Below, one piece after another: positions 36,069 to 43,886 of a DNA stretch of 64,000 nt; the stretch's first letter is position 1; each line of letters opens with the position of its first letter. The DNA is from an uncultured Tenacibaculum sp. (GTDB taxonomy: Bacteria > Bacteroidota > Bacteroidia > Flavobacteriales > Flavobacteriaceae). The notes below the pieces were generated by a model, which made no database searches, was not told where the DNA came from, and was given only the letters and a program-made list of their open reading frames with translations. Position numbers and translations under genes: made by a program. The stretch spans positions 306,710-370,709 of the forward strand of contig NZ_CANMAX010000004.1 of the NCBI RefSeq assembly GCF_947495995.1. The letters run 5' to 3'.

Positions 36069-37631
36069 ATGTCTAGTAAACAATTATATATAGTCCGTAT
36101 TGCAGCAATTGTTGCATTAGGAGGTTTTCTCTTAGGATTTGACGCTTCAGTAATTTCTGGTGTAGTACGATTTATTGAACCAGAATTTAATTTATCAAAA
36201 TTACAGTTAGGTTGGGCAGTGAGTTCAATTACACTTACAGCAGCTTTAGGTATGCTTATTGCTGGTCCGATGAGTGATAAATACGGAAGAAGAAAACTAC
36301 TTAAATATGCGGCTTTGTTGTTTACAGTTTCAGCTGTGGGATCTGGATTAGCAGGTAATTTTTTCTGGTTAATCATTTTTCGATTAGTTGGTGGATTAGC
36401 TGTGGGAGCTTCTTTAATTATTGCTCCAATGTATATTGCTGAAATTGCCCCTGCTGAAAAACGAGGACAATTAGTTTCTATCAATCAGTTAAATATTGTT
36501 TTAGGAATATCAATCGCATTTTTTACAAATTATCTCATTCTAAAATGGGGAGAAACCGATACAGAATGGGTAAAAACTCTTGGTTTGAAAGAATGGAATT
36601 GGAGATGGATGTTAGGGATTGAAGCTGTTCCAGCAATCTTTTATTTTCTTGGATTATTTCTAGTGCCTCGAAGTCCGAGATGGTTAATTATTCAAGATAG
36701 AAAAGAAGAAGCATTAGCTGTTATAGAAAAAGTGATTTCAAAAGAAGAAGCACAAAATCAAGTAGCAGAAGTAACGCAAAGTATTTTAGAAGATAAAAAC
36801 AAAGAGAAATCAAAAATCTCTGATCTCTTTAGTAAATCTATGCGTAAAGTAATTACGATAGGTTTAATTGTGGGGATTTTTCAACAAATCGTAGGAATCA
36901 ATGCTGTGTTATTCTACGCCCCAATGATTTTTGAACAAACAGGAATTGGAACCGATGCTTCATTTGTGCAAGCTGTTTTAGTTGGTTTTACAAATTTGAT
37001 CTTTACAGTTTTAGCAATTTTTACAATTGACAAATTAGGAAGAAAACCATTATTAATTATTGGAATGGCTGGTATTGCTATTTGTTTGTTTTTATTGAGT
37101 TATGGATTTAATTCAGCTACGTATTCACTAGATGCAGATGCAATTGAAAGTTTACCAGAAACGCTTCAGAAAGATAAACTACTTACTATTCAAGGTAAAG
37201 TATTTGAAAATGATCTTGAATTCAAAAAAGAAATTTCCTCACTGTTAGGTGAAAAGGAGTATAAGTTACACGAAGGAGCAATTGCAAGTGTAGGTACACA
37301 CATGAATACAATTTTAATTCTTATTGGAATTATTGGCTTTGTAGGATCGTTTGCTATGTCAATTGGTCCAGTAATGTGGGTGTTGTTTTCAGAATTATTT
37401 CCTAATAAAATAAGAGGGTTAGCAATCTCATTTGTAGGATTAATAAATCTTGCTGTTTCATTTTTAGTGCAATTACTTTTTCCATGGCAATTATCTGCTT
37501 TCGGAAGTACTAAAACATTTTTAATCTACGGGCTTTTCGCGCTTATCGGATTTGCTTTTGTGTGGTTTAAAGTACCAGAAACAAAAGGAAAGTCATTAGA
37601 AGAGTTAGAAGAAATTCTAGTAAAGCAATAG
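36069..37631 (+). CDS. MFS sugar porter (XylE/GalP-like)
   Basis: The 520-residue inner-membrane transporter has twelve predicted helices and the sugar-porter signatures DKYGRRK after helix 2, PRSPRWL after helix 6, DKLGRKPLL after helix 8 and PETKGKSLEELEEI at the end. A hydrophilic insertion of about 55 residues (SLDADAIESL to YKLHEG) lies between helices 9 and 10, which is longer than in E. coli XylE. Its position suggests that it imports galactose, AHG or neoagarobiose from the periplasm. Because GH117 has no signal peptide, import of a disaccharide is worth considering. It starts 15 bases after the aldolase. Confidence 0.92.
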   Translation: MSSKQLYIVRIAAIVALGGFLLGFDASVISGVVRFIEPEFNLSKLQLGWAVSSITLTAALGMLIAGPMSDKYGRRKLLKYAALLFTVSAVGSGLAGNFFWLIIFRLVGGLAVGASLIIAPMYIAEIAPAEKRGQLVSINQLNIVLGISIAFFTNYLILKWGETDTEWVKTLGLKEWNWRWMLGIEAVPAIFYFLGLFLVPRSPRWLIIQDRKEEALAVIEKVISKEEAQNQVAEVTQSILEDKNKEKSKISDLFSKSMRKVITIGLIVGIFQQIVGINAVLFYAPMIFEQTGIGTDASFVQAVLVGFTNLIFTVLAIFTIDKLGRKPLLIIGMAGIAICLFLLSYGFNSATYSLDADAIESLPETLQKDKLLTIQGKVFENDLEFKKEISSLLGEKEYKLHEGAIASVGTHMNTILILIGIIGFVGSFAMSIGPVMWVLFSELFPNKIRGLAISFVGLINLAVSFLVQLLFPWQLSAFGSTKTFLIYGLFALIGFAFVWFKVPETKGKSLEELEEILVKQ

Positions 37632-37648
37632 TTCAAAAAATTAAGAAT

Positions 37649-39775
37649 ATGAAAATGAAGTTCTCTTTACAACACGTATTAACTGCGGCAAGTATAGTTC
37701 TATTTTTAAATTGTAATAATCAATCTCCAAAAAAAGAAAAAGAGCATAAATTAATATTGTTTGATTTTGAAAATATCCAGCAAAAATCACGTATAAAAGC
37801 TCAAGATGCAACTTTTGAATTTGTAGAAGAAGCAAACAATAACTACATAAAAGTCAATAACGGATTTACGATAAAAGAACCAGGAGTAAAGTTGTTGGCA
37901 GAGAAAGTATCTCCGTGGAATTTATCTAGCTATTTTCAGGTAAAAGCTGATGTTAAAAATATAGGAGAAGAAGATATTCAAGTAGAAATGTTTGTTGGTA
38001 ACGATCCTAATTTACTGTTACGTTGGTATTGTTCTGATTATGTTGATTTAAAACCTGGTGAAGCAAAAACAATAGTGGTTGATTTAGCTTGGACACCATG
38101 GATTAACAAACCGCAAATAGAATTTAAAGGGATGAATGGAGCGCCAGGGAAAATCAAAGCAGATTTAACCAAAGTGACAGAAATTACATTCAATTCAAGA
38201 TATGCAACAAAACGAAATAATTTTACAGTTGATAATGTAAGAGCTGTAGGTAAATATGAAGAAAAAGATACAAATAATTTCTTCCCATTTATAGATGAAT
38301 TTGGTCAGTACAAACATGCCGATTGGAAAGGTAAAATCCATTCTAAAAAAGAACTAATTGCAACAGCGAATAAAGAATTAAAAGTTTTAGAAGCCAGTAA
38401 AGGAGCACCGAATATTGGAAAATATGGAGGTTGGACAGCCGGACCAAAACTTAAAGCCACTGGTTTTTTTAGAACTGAAAAAGTGAATGGCAAATGGTGG
38501 ATGGTTGATCCGGAAGGAAATTTATTTTGGACGGCAGGTTTAAATTGTGTGTCATCTAGTTCAGTTGCTACAGGAATTACAGCTAGAGAAAATTATTTTT
38601 CTTCAATGCCAAGTAAAGATGAAAAATTAGGTCAGTTTTATAAAGAAACCAAGTTTGTTCCTAATCATGGTTTTTATTTCGATAAGGTTCCTTACACTAC
38701 GTATAATTTTTATCAAAGTAACCTCTACAGAAAATATGGAGATAATTGGAAAGAAAAGTTTCAAGATATCGCTCATAAAAGAATCAAAGATTGGGGAATG
38801 AATACCATCGGATTCATGTCTGATTTTGGAGCTACTCGACAAGGAAGAACTCCATATGTCGGTTCAATTTGGATTAAAGAAACACCAAAAATTCTAGGTT
38901 CAAAAGGATATTGGGGACCAATGCACGATGTTTTCGATCCAAACTTCAGAAAAGCTGTTCAAGAATCTATTCAAAGTCAAAAAGAAGGCGCCAACGATCC
39001 TTGGTGTATAGGATATTTTATAGATAACGAATTGTCTTGGGGACTTTTAGGTTCACTTTCAGTAGGAACATTAAAAAGTCCAGCAGATCAGCCAGCTAAA
39101 ATCGAATTTATTAATGACTTAAAAGCTAAATATGTAAGCATAGAAAAGCTGAATAAAAAGTGGGGATCAAAATATACTTCTTGGAATAATATGTTAGAAG
39201 TCACAGATGAACCTAATGCAAATTTAGCAGAAGAAGATTTGTTAGTTTTCTATAAAAAAATAGCAGATACATATTTTAAAATTGTTCATAACGAAATTAA
39301 AAAAGTTGCACCTGATCAAAACTATTTAGGTTGTCGTTTTGCTTGGGCAAATAACGATGTGGTTTTGTCTACTGCGAGTAAGTATTTAGATATCATGAGT
39401 TTCAATAAATACGAATACAGTGTAGAAAAATTTTCATTACCTAAAGGTGTAGATAAACCAGTAATGATAGGTGAGTTTCACTTCGGAGCTAACGATAGAG
39501 GAAGTTTTCATGTAGGAGTAAAAAAGGCAAAAAACCAAGCTGAACGAGGTCAAATGTATCATGATTATATTCAAGGAGCATTACGAAATCCATATATCAT
39601 TGGGGCACATTGGTTTCAGTATATAGATGAACCCAATACAGGGCGTTTCGATGGCGAAAATTATAATGTTGGTTTTATAGATGTTTGCGATAATCCTTTT
39701 GAAGAAGTTATTGAAAAAGTGAAAGAAACAACCTACAACATGTATGAGTATCGAAGAGATAATCATTCAAAATAG
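37649..39775 (+). CDS. GH50 beta-agarase, lipoprotein (first copy)
   Basis: The 708-residue protein has a lipoprotein signal with Cys22 (LFLNC-NNQS), an N-terminal beta-sandwich carbohydrate-binding-like domain (about residues 35-220) and a GH50 barrel from about 265. GH50 marks are FFRTEKVNGKWWMVDPEGNLFW, the acid/base in GYFIDNELSW (Glu461), the nucleophile in MIGEFHFGANDRG (Glu609), and AHWFQYIDEPNTGR. GH50 enzymes release neoagarobiose or neoagarotetraose from agarose, often exo-acting. It could be on the cell surface or inside the periplasm. It follows the MFS porter by 17 bases, so it is probably part of the same operon. A second GH50 lies at 43887. Confidence 0.92.
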   Translation: MKMKFSLQHVLTAASIVLFLNCNNQSPKKEKEHKLILFDFENIQQKSRIKAQDATFEFVEEANNNYIKVNNGFTIKEPGVKLLAEKVSPWNLSSYFQVKADVKNIGEEDIQVEMFVGNDPNLLLRWYCSDYVDLKPGEAKTIVVDLAWTPWINKPQIEFKGMNGAPGKIKADLTKVTEITFNSRYATKRNNFTVDNVRAVGKYEEKDTNNFFPFIDEFGQYKHADWKGKIHSKKELIATANKELKVLEASKGAPNIGKYGGWTAGPKLKATGFFRTEKVNGKWWMVDPEGNLFWTAGLNCVSSSSVATGITARENYFSSMPSKDEKLGQFYKETKFVPNHGFYFDKVPYTTYNFYQSNLYRKYGDNWKEKFQDIAHKRIKDWGMNTIGFMSDFGATRQGRTPYVGSIWIKETPKILGSKGYWGPMHDVFDPNFRKAVQESIQSQKEGANDPWCIGYFIDNELSWGLLGSLSVGTLKSPADQPAKIEFINDLKAKYVSIEKLNKKWGSKYTSWNNMLEVTDEPNANLAEEDLLVFYKKIADTYFKIVHNEIKKVAPDQNYLGCRFAWANNDVVLSTASKYLDIMSFNKYEYSVEKFSLPKGVDKPVMIGEFHFGANDRGSFHVGVKKAKNQAERGQMYHDYIQGALRNPYIIGAHWFQYIDEPNTGRFDGENYNVGFIDVCDNPFEEVIEKVKETTYNMYEYRRDNHSK

Positions 39776-39804
39776 AACCAAATCAAACCAAATCTACCTA
39801 TAAA

Positions 39805-42285
39805 ATGAAAAATATTAGTCAAGAGGAGAAAGAGAAAATGAGTAGAAAGGGAATTAATTCCAATGAGAAGATTGTTTTCGATTTAAGTGGAAACAATTGG
39901 CAAATGGAAGGAATTCGACCAGGAGAAGGAGTAAAAACTGGCTTTCATGAACTTAATTTTGATATTACAGGAGACTCATTTAATTGGATTTATGCAAAAG
40001 TTCCAGGAGATGTTTATACAGATTTATGGAAAGCAGGAAGATTAGAGGATCCACATTTTGGCAGAAATAGTTTAAAAGCAAAATGGGTTCCAGAAAACGA
40101 ATGGTGGTATAAACGTCAGTTCGATGTTCCAAGAGAAATGTTTGAAAAAAGAATTCAATTGGTTTTTGATGGAGTTGATTTTGCTTGTGATGTTTGGTTA
40201 AATGGTGAGTTTTTAGGAACTCATGAAGGAATGTTCTCTAAATTTAAATTTGATGTATCAAAGGTTATTCGTTTCGAGAATTTACGTTTTGGAACTAATG
40301 TGTTAATGATTCGCCTGCATCCAGCTCCAAGACGATATAGTCAGGTTGCTGGAAGAAAACCAGCTTGGCATGGAGATTATTGGGTGAGTTTACCTCCAAC
40401 AGGAATTTGGAAACCAGTGTATTTAGAAGCTATGGGTAATGTTACTGTTGAAGATACTTACGTAAAGCCTTCAATTCTTTCTGAAAATTCTGCTAAGCTT
40501 AATATTGAAGTTGAATTAGAAAACCATACAGATCAATCGAAAAAACTAGAACTTCTAATAGATGTTGAAGGAGAAAATTTCGATTCAAAAATTTATAGAA
40601 TTTCAAAAGAAATAAATGTTGATACAGGAATACAAAAGTTTAATGTTGATTTAGCTATTGATGAAGCAAAACTTTGGTGGCCTTGGGATTTAGGAGATCA
40701 AAATCTCTACAAAGCGAAAGTAACTGTTTTAGAAGGTGAAAATTTACACGATACTACTGAAACAACTTTTGGAATTAGAGAAATTAAAATGGAGCATAAC
40801 CCAGGTTTTACAAGAGAACAAGTAGAAAATCCTTGGACAGTTATGATTAACGGTAAACGTCACTTTATGCGTTCAGGAACTTGGGGTGGACCACCAGATA
40901 TTTTTATGGGAAGAGCGCATAAAAGTAAATATGAAGAGTTAATTAGGTTAGCAAAAGAAGCAAATTTTAATAATCTAAGAATTTTCGGTTGGCACCCAGA
41001 AGAGATTCCGTATTTCTATGAGTTATGTAACAGAGCAGGAATTACAGTTTGGCAAGATGTTTTACCATTAGCAAGTTTGTCATTACCAAAAGATGAAGAA
41101 TTTAAAAAAGCAGTTTTCGAAGAAGCAATTGCTTCTGTGAAAGAACAACGAAATCATCCTTGTATTGTTTTATTAGAAGGTTCAGAAGAGTTATTTATGA
41201 CAGCTTCTGATCCGCAACACAATCTTAATTTCGTCAATGAACTAGGAGAAGCCATAAAACCATATACTTCTTTGTATTACATTCCGTCTTCGCCTTTAAG
41301 TGATGAAGTTGGTTTAAACCTTGGTTTCAAACCGAATGAAAGTTACCACGCTAATGATTTATTCTATGGGGAAGGAGAGTTTGTAATGGAAGATTATTTT
41401 CCAAGTTTAGATTATGCGGTTATTCCAGAATTAGCTATTTCATCTTGTCCGAATGTAGAAAGTATTAAAAAGTTTATTCCTGAAGATGAAATTTGGCCAC
41501 CAGGGCCAAGTTGGGGACATCATTGGACAGATTTTGATGCGTTACGAACATTGAATTTTGAAGTGTTAGGAGATCAATCTAGAGGCGGTTTCGAAAAGTT
41601 TGTAGAAGCTACTCAAATTGCGCAAGGTGTCATTTTTCAATATGCATTAGAACATTTCAGAACTAGAAAACCTAAAACTAGTGCCATTTGTATTTGTCAT
41701 TATATGACATTTGCTCCAGATATGAAATGGGGAATTGTAGATTATTACCAAGAAAAGAAATTATCATTCGATTATGTAAAAAAAGCATATCAGCCGGTTT
41801 TAATTACAATGAAACATGATAACAGACGTTGGTTACCTGGAGAAGAATTTATGGGAGAATTATGGATTGTAAATGATTATTACAAATCATTTAAAAACTC
41901 TAAAGCAACGATCAAATTTTTAGATGCAAACAGATCTGTTGTGAAACAAGAGTTTTATGAAATTGATGAAATCTTAGGTGATAGTTCGAAAAAGTTCATA
42001 GATGTTTCTTGTGGTGTACCAGGAAAATTAGGAGATAAATTTTATGTAGAAATTAATCTGATAGATGAGAACGGACAAGAATTGTCAGCGAATGATTACA
42101 TGTTGTTAGTAGCAGATAAAAAGAAAGATAAAGAAGCGTTAAAAACAATTGGTAAAGAAGCTTTTGATATAAAACAGAAATACGGTTGGGCGAATTATTT
42201 TAGATATTATCCGAGTTTAGGTGGAGAAACTGGTTATAAAGAAGCAGATGAAGTAATGCCTGTAGCTAGAGGATTTGAAAAATAA
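39805..42285 (+). CDS. GH2-family glycosidase (beta-mannosidase-like fold), probable beta-galactosidase of agar oligosaccharides
   Basis: The 826-residue protein has the GH2 order of sandwich, immunoglobulin-like and barrel domains. The N-terminal domain has WWYKRQFDVP and GVDFACDVWLNGEFLGTHEGMF; the Ig-like part ends in LWWPWDLGDQNLYKAKV; the barrel has NGKRHFMRSGTW, NFNNLRIFGW and WQDVLPLA. The likely acid/base is Glu462 (LLEGSEELF) and the nucleophile Glu542 (IPELAIS). No signal peptide is visible, so the protein is probably cytoplasmic. The overall sequence resembles beta-mannosidases, but the locus argues for a beta-galactosidase on agaro- or porphyran-oligosaccharides. That is inferred and a different sugar is possible. 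Confidence 0.8.
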   Translation: MKNISQEEKEKMSRKGINSNEKIVFDLSGNNWQMEGIRPGEGVKTGFHELNFDITGDSFNWIYAKVPGDVYTDLWKAGRLEDPHFGRNSLKAKWVPENEWWYKRQFDVPREMFEKRIQLVFDGVDFACDVWLNGEFLGTHEGMFSKFKFDVSKVIRFENLRFGTNVLMIRLHPAPRRYSQVAGRKPAWHGDYWVSLPPTGIWKPVYLEAMGNVTVEDTYVKPSILSENSAKLNIEVELENHTDQSKKLELLIDVEGENFDSKIYRISKEINVDTGIQKFNVDLAIDEAKLWWPWDLGDQNLYKAKVTVLEGENLHDTTETTFGIREIKMEHNPGFTREQVENPWTVMINGKRHFMRSGTWGGPPDIFMGRAHKSKYEELIRLAKEANFNNLRIFGWHPEEIPYFYELCNRAGITVWQDVLPLASLSLPKDEEFKKAVFEEAIASVKEQRNHPCIVLLEGSEELFMTASDPQHNLNFVNELGEAIKPYTSLYYIPSSPLSDEVGLNLGFKPNESYHANDLFYGEGEFVMEDYFPSLDYAVIPELAISSCPNVESIKKFIPEDEIWPPGPSWGHHWTDFDALRTLNFEVLGDQSRGGFEKFVEATQIAQGVIFQYALEHFRTRKPKTSAICICHYMTFAPDMKWGIVDYYQEKKLSFDYVKKAYQPVLITMKHDNRRWLPGEEFMGELWIVNDYYKSFKNSKATIKFLDANRSVVKQEFYEIDEILGDSSKKFIDVSCGVPGKLGDKFYVEINLIDENGQELSANDYMLLVADKKKDKEALKTIGKEAFDIKQKYGWANYFRYYPSLGGETGYKEADEVMPVARGFEK

Positions 42286-42346
42286 TTGAGTTAACTGTAC
42301 TATTAAATAAGTAAATAATCCAAATAAATAACTTAAGTATAAATTT

Positions 42347-43618
42347 ATGTTTAACATGAAAACACGTAATAGAATAGTAAAATCAATGGTGTTGCTATTT
42401 ATATTCCAAATATCAATTGGTTGTGGAGGTTCAGATTCAGAAAACCCACCAAATACAAATGATAATCCTGTAGCACAAGATGATGTATTAACTATTGAAG
42501 AGAATAGTAATTCAGGAACTTCAAATCAAATCAATGTGACTAGCAATGATGAAATTGGAACAGATGGTGGAGATGATGATAATTACGCAATTTCAATGCT
42601 ACCAGAAAAAGGAACAGTAACAGAAGTTAGTGATGGTGTATTCGAATATATTCCAGAGGCAAACTACTTCGGAACAGATTCGTTCACTTATAAAATAACA
42701 GATAAAGATGGTGATTCAGATTCGGCTAAAGTGAGTGTATCTATCAATAAGCATACGTTAACTGCGGATGATTTTAATAATATAAATCCAGACTTCCCTT
42801 CATTTACATCAATAGATGACACTACTCCAAATGATAAAAAATGGGTGAAACTAGAAACAATGTCAGACGAATTTGATGCTTGGGACAATACAAAGTGGTT
42901 TAAGTCTACATGGAATTATGGAGTACCAGTATTTATGTCAGAATCTGCTGATAATTCTGGTGTTAATGACGGTAAATTATGGATCAAAGCAACTTTAAAT
43001 GAAAGTAATCCAGAAGATAGATGGTTTCAAACTGCTAGAATTCATTCAAAAGCAGAAACGAAATATCCAATGTATACAGAAGCAAGAATTCAAACAGCAC
43101 ACATTTCTGCGTACAATACATTTTGGTTAAACAACGGAGATATTAATAATAGAGATGAAATTGATATTATAGAAAATAATTCAAAACCTTCTTGTGGTTG
43201 TCAACCAGATTTCCCAAATCAAATGAACGCACAATATTTTCAGGCTGATGAAAGTAAAACACCACAAACAGTTCGTAACAAGGGAAATTACTTGAGATCA
43301 AATTTATCTTCAGTAAATCCTTTAAAAAATGTAGGTTGGAATGAAGGTTATCATACTTATGGAGTGTGGTGGAAAGATGAAAAACACATTCAGTTTTATT
43401 TAGATGGAGAACCAGCAGGAAGTGTTACTGTTGGAGAACACGAAGATGGAAATACTTATGAACGAGAGTTTACGAGAGAATTAGAAATTATTTTCGATTT
43501 ATGGACTAGCGATGCAAATTGGCTTGGAGGATTGCCACCAAAAAGTGATTTAGGAGATAATTCAATTAACACCATGAAAATTGATTGGGTTAGAACTTGG
43601 AAACTAGAAGATAGATAA
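42347..43618 (+). CDS. GH16 beta-agarase/porphyranase with N-terminal cadherin-like domain, lipoprotein
   Basis: The 423-residue lipoprotein has Cys26 as anchor (QISIGC-GGSDSE). Residues about 35-140 form a bacterial cadherin/Ig-like domain with NPVAQDDVLTIEEN and NYFGTDSFTYKITDKDGDSDS. The GH16 jelly roll runs from about 165 to the end, with the catalytic ExDxxE segment in DEIDIIEN (Glu271, Asp273, Glu276). The C-terminal half is rich in aromatic residues (YGVWWKDEKHIQFYLDGE). The subfamily resembles porphyranases and agarases more than laminarinases, but I cannot decide between agarose and porphyran. It ends at a strong terminator (43647-43690), closing this transcription unit. Confidence 0.85.
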   Translation: MFNMKTRNRIVKSMVLLFIFQISIGCGGSDSENPPNTNDNPVAQDDVLTIEENSNSGTSNQINVTSNDEIGTDGGDDDNYAISMLPEKGTVTEVSDGVFEYIPEANYFGTDSFTYKITDKDGDSDSAKVSVSINKHTLTADDFNNINPDFPSFTSIDDTTPNDKKWVKLETMSDEFDAWDNTKWFKSTWNYGVPVFMSESADNSGVNDGKLWIKATLNESNPEDRWFQTARIHSKAETKYPMYTEARIQTAHISAYNTFWLNNGDINNRDEIDIIENNSKPSCGCQPDFPNQMNAQYFQADESKTPQTVRNKGNYLRSNLSSVNPLKNVGWNEGYHTYGVWWKDEKHIQFYLDGEPAGSVTVGEHEDGNTYEREFTRELEIIFDLWTSDANWLGGLPPKSDLGDNSINTMKIDWVRTWKLEDR

Positions 43619-43646
43619 AACATAGTTTTATAAAAAATAAGTTCGA

Positions 43647-43690
43647 GCAGCTCATTTCCTTTTTTTAAAGAGAAGATGAGCTGCTTTTTT
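43647..43690 (+). terminator. Terminator after the GH16 gene
   Basis: GCAGCTCAT and ATGAGCTGC pair across an A/T-rich loop of about 20 bases and are followed by TTTTTTA. It is a rho-independent terminator about 30 bases beyond the GH16 stop. Confidence 0.88.
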
Positions 43691-43719
43691 ATTTAAACTC
43701 TTAAAAAAACTAAAAAATT

Positions 43720-43778
43720 AATTGAAAAAAACTTGACAACAGCTGTAAACCCTTTGTTTGTAGGCGTTTTTGTCAATA
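43720..43778. promoter_or_regulatory. Possible direct-repeat regulator site upstream of the second GH50
   Basis: AATTGAAAAAAACTTGACAA at 43720-43739 is the shared box read on the opposite strand relative to the gene at 43887. A second, partial forward copy GTTTTTGTCAAT lies at 43766-43777. The -7 spacing seen at the other four sites is not found for either, so this is weaker. The best -7-like sequence is TGCATTTG at 43792-43799. Confidence 0.45.
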
Positions 43779-43886
43779 GGTTTTAGTTTCTTGCATTTGT
43801 CTAAAATTAACATATAATCAAAAAATGGAACGAAAAAATTAGAAATAATCATTTTTAAAGTTCCTTTTTTTAGAAAATGAAACCGA

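Noticed and set aside
36050..36484. 144-codon minus-strand frame over the MFS porter start
   Set aside because: It overlaps a certain transporter gene; the residue pattern is that of an antisense membrane-protein frame.
42347..43618. Laminarinase assignment for the first GH16
   Set aside because: The catalytic segment and the neighbours fit red-algal galactan enzymes better; no other laminarin gene is present.
43720..43739. Fifth copy of the direct-repeat box, used as full evidence for the regulon
   Set aside because: The sequence matches, but it is reversed relative to the GH50 gene and lacks the -7 spacing of the other four. It is listed only as a possible site.
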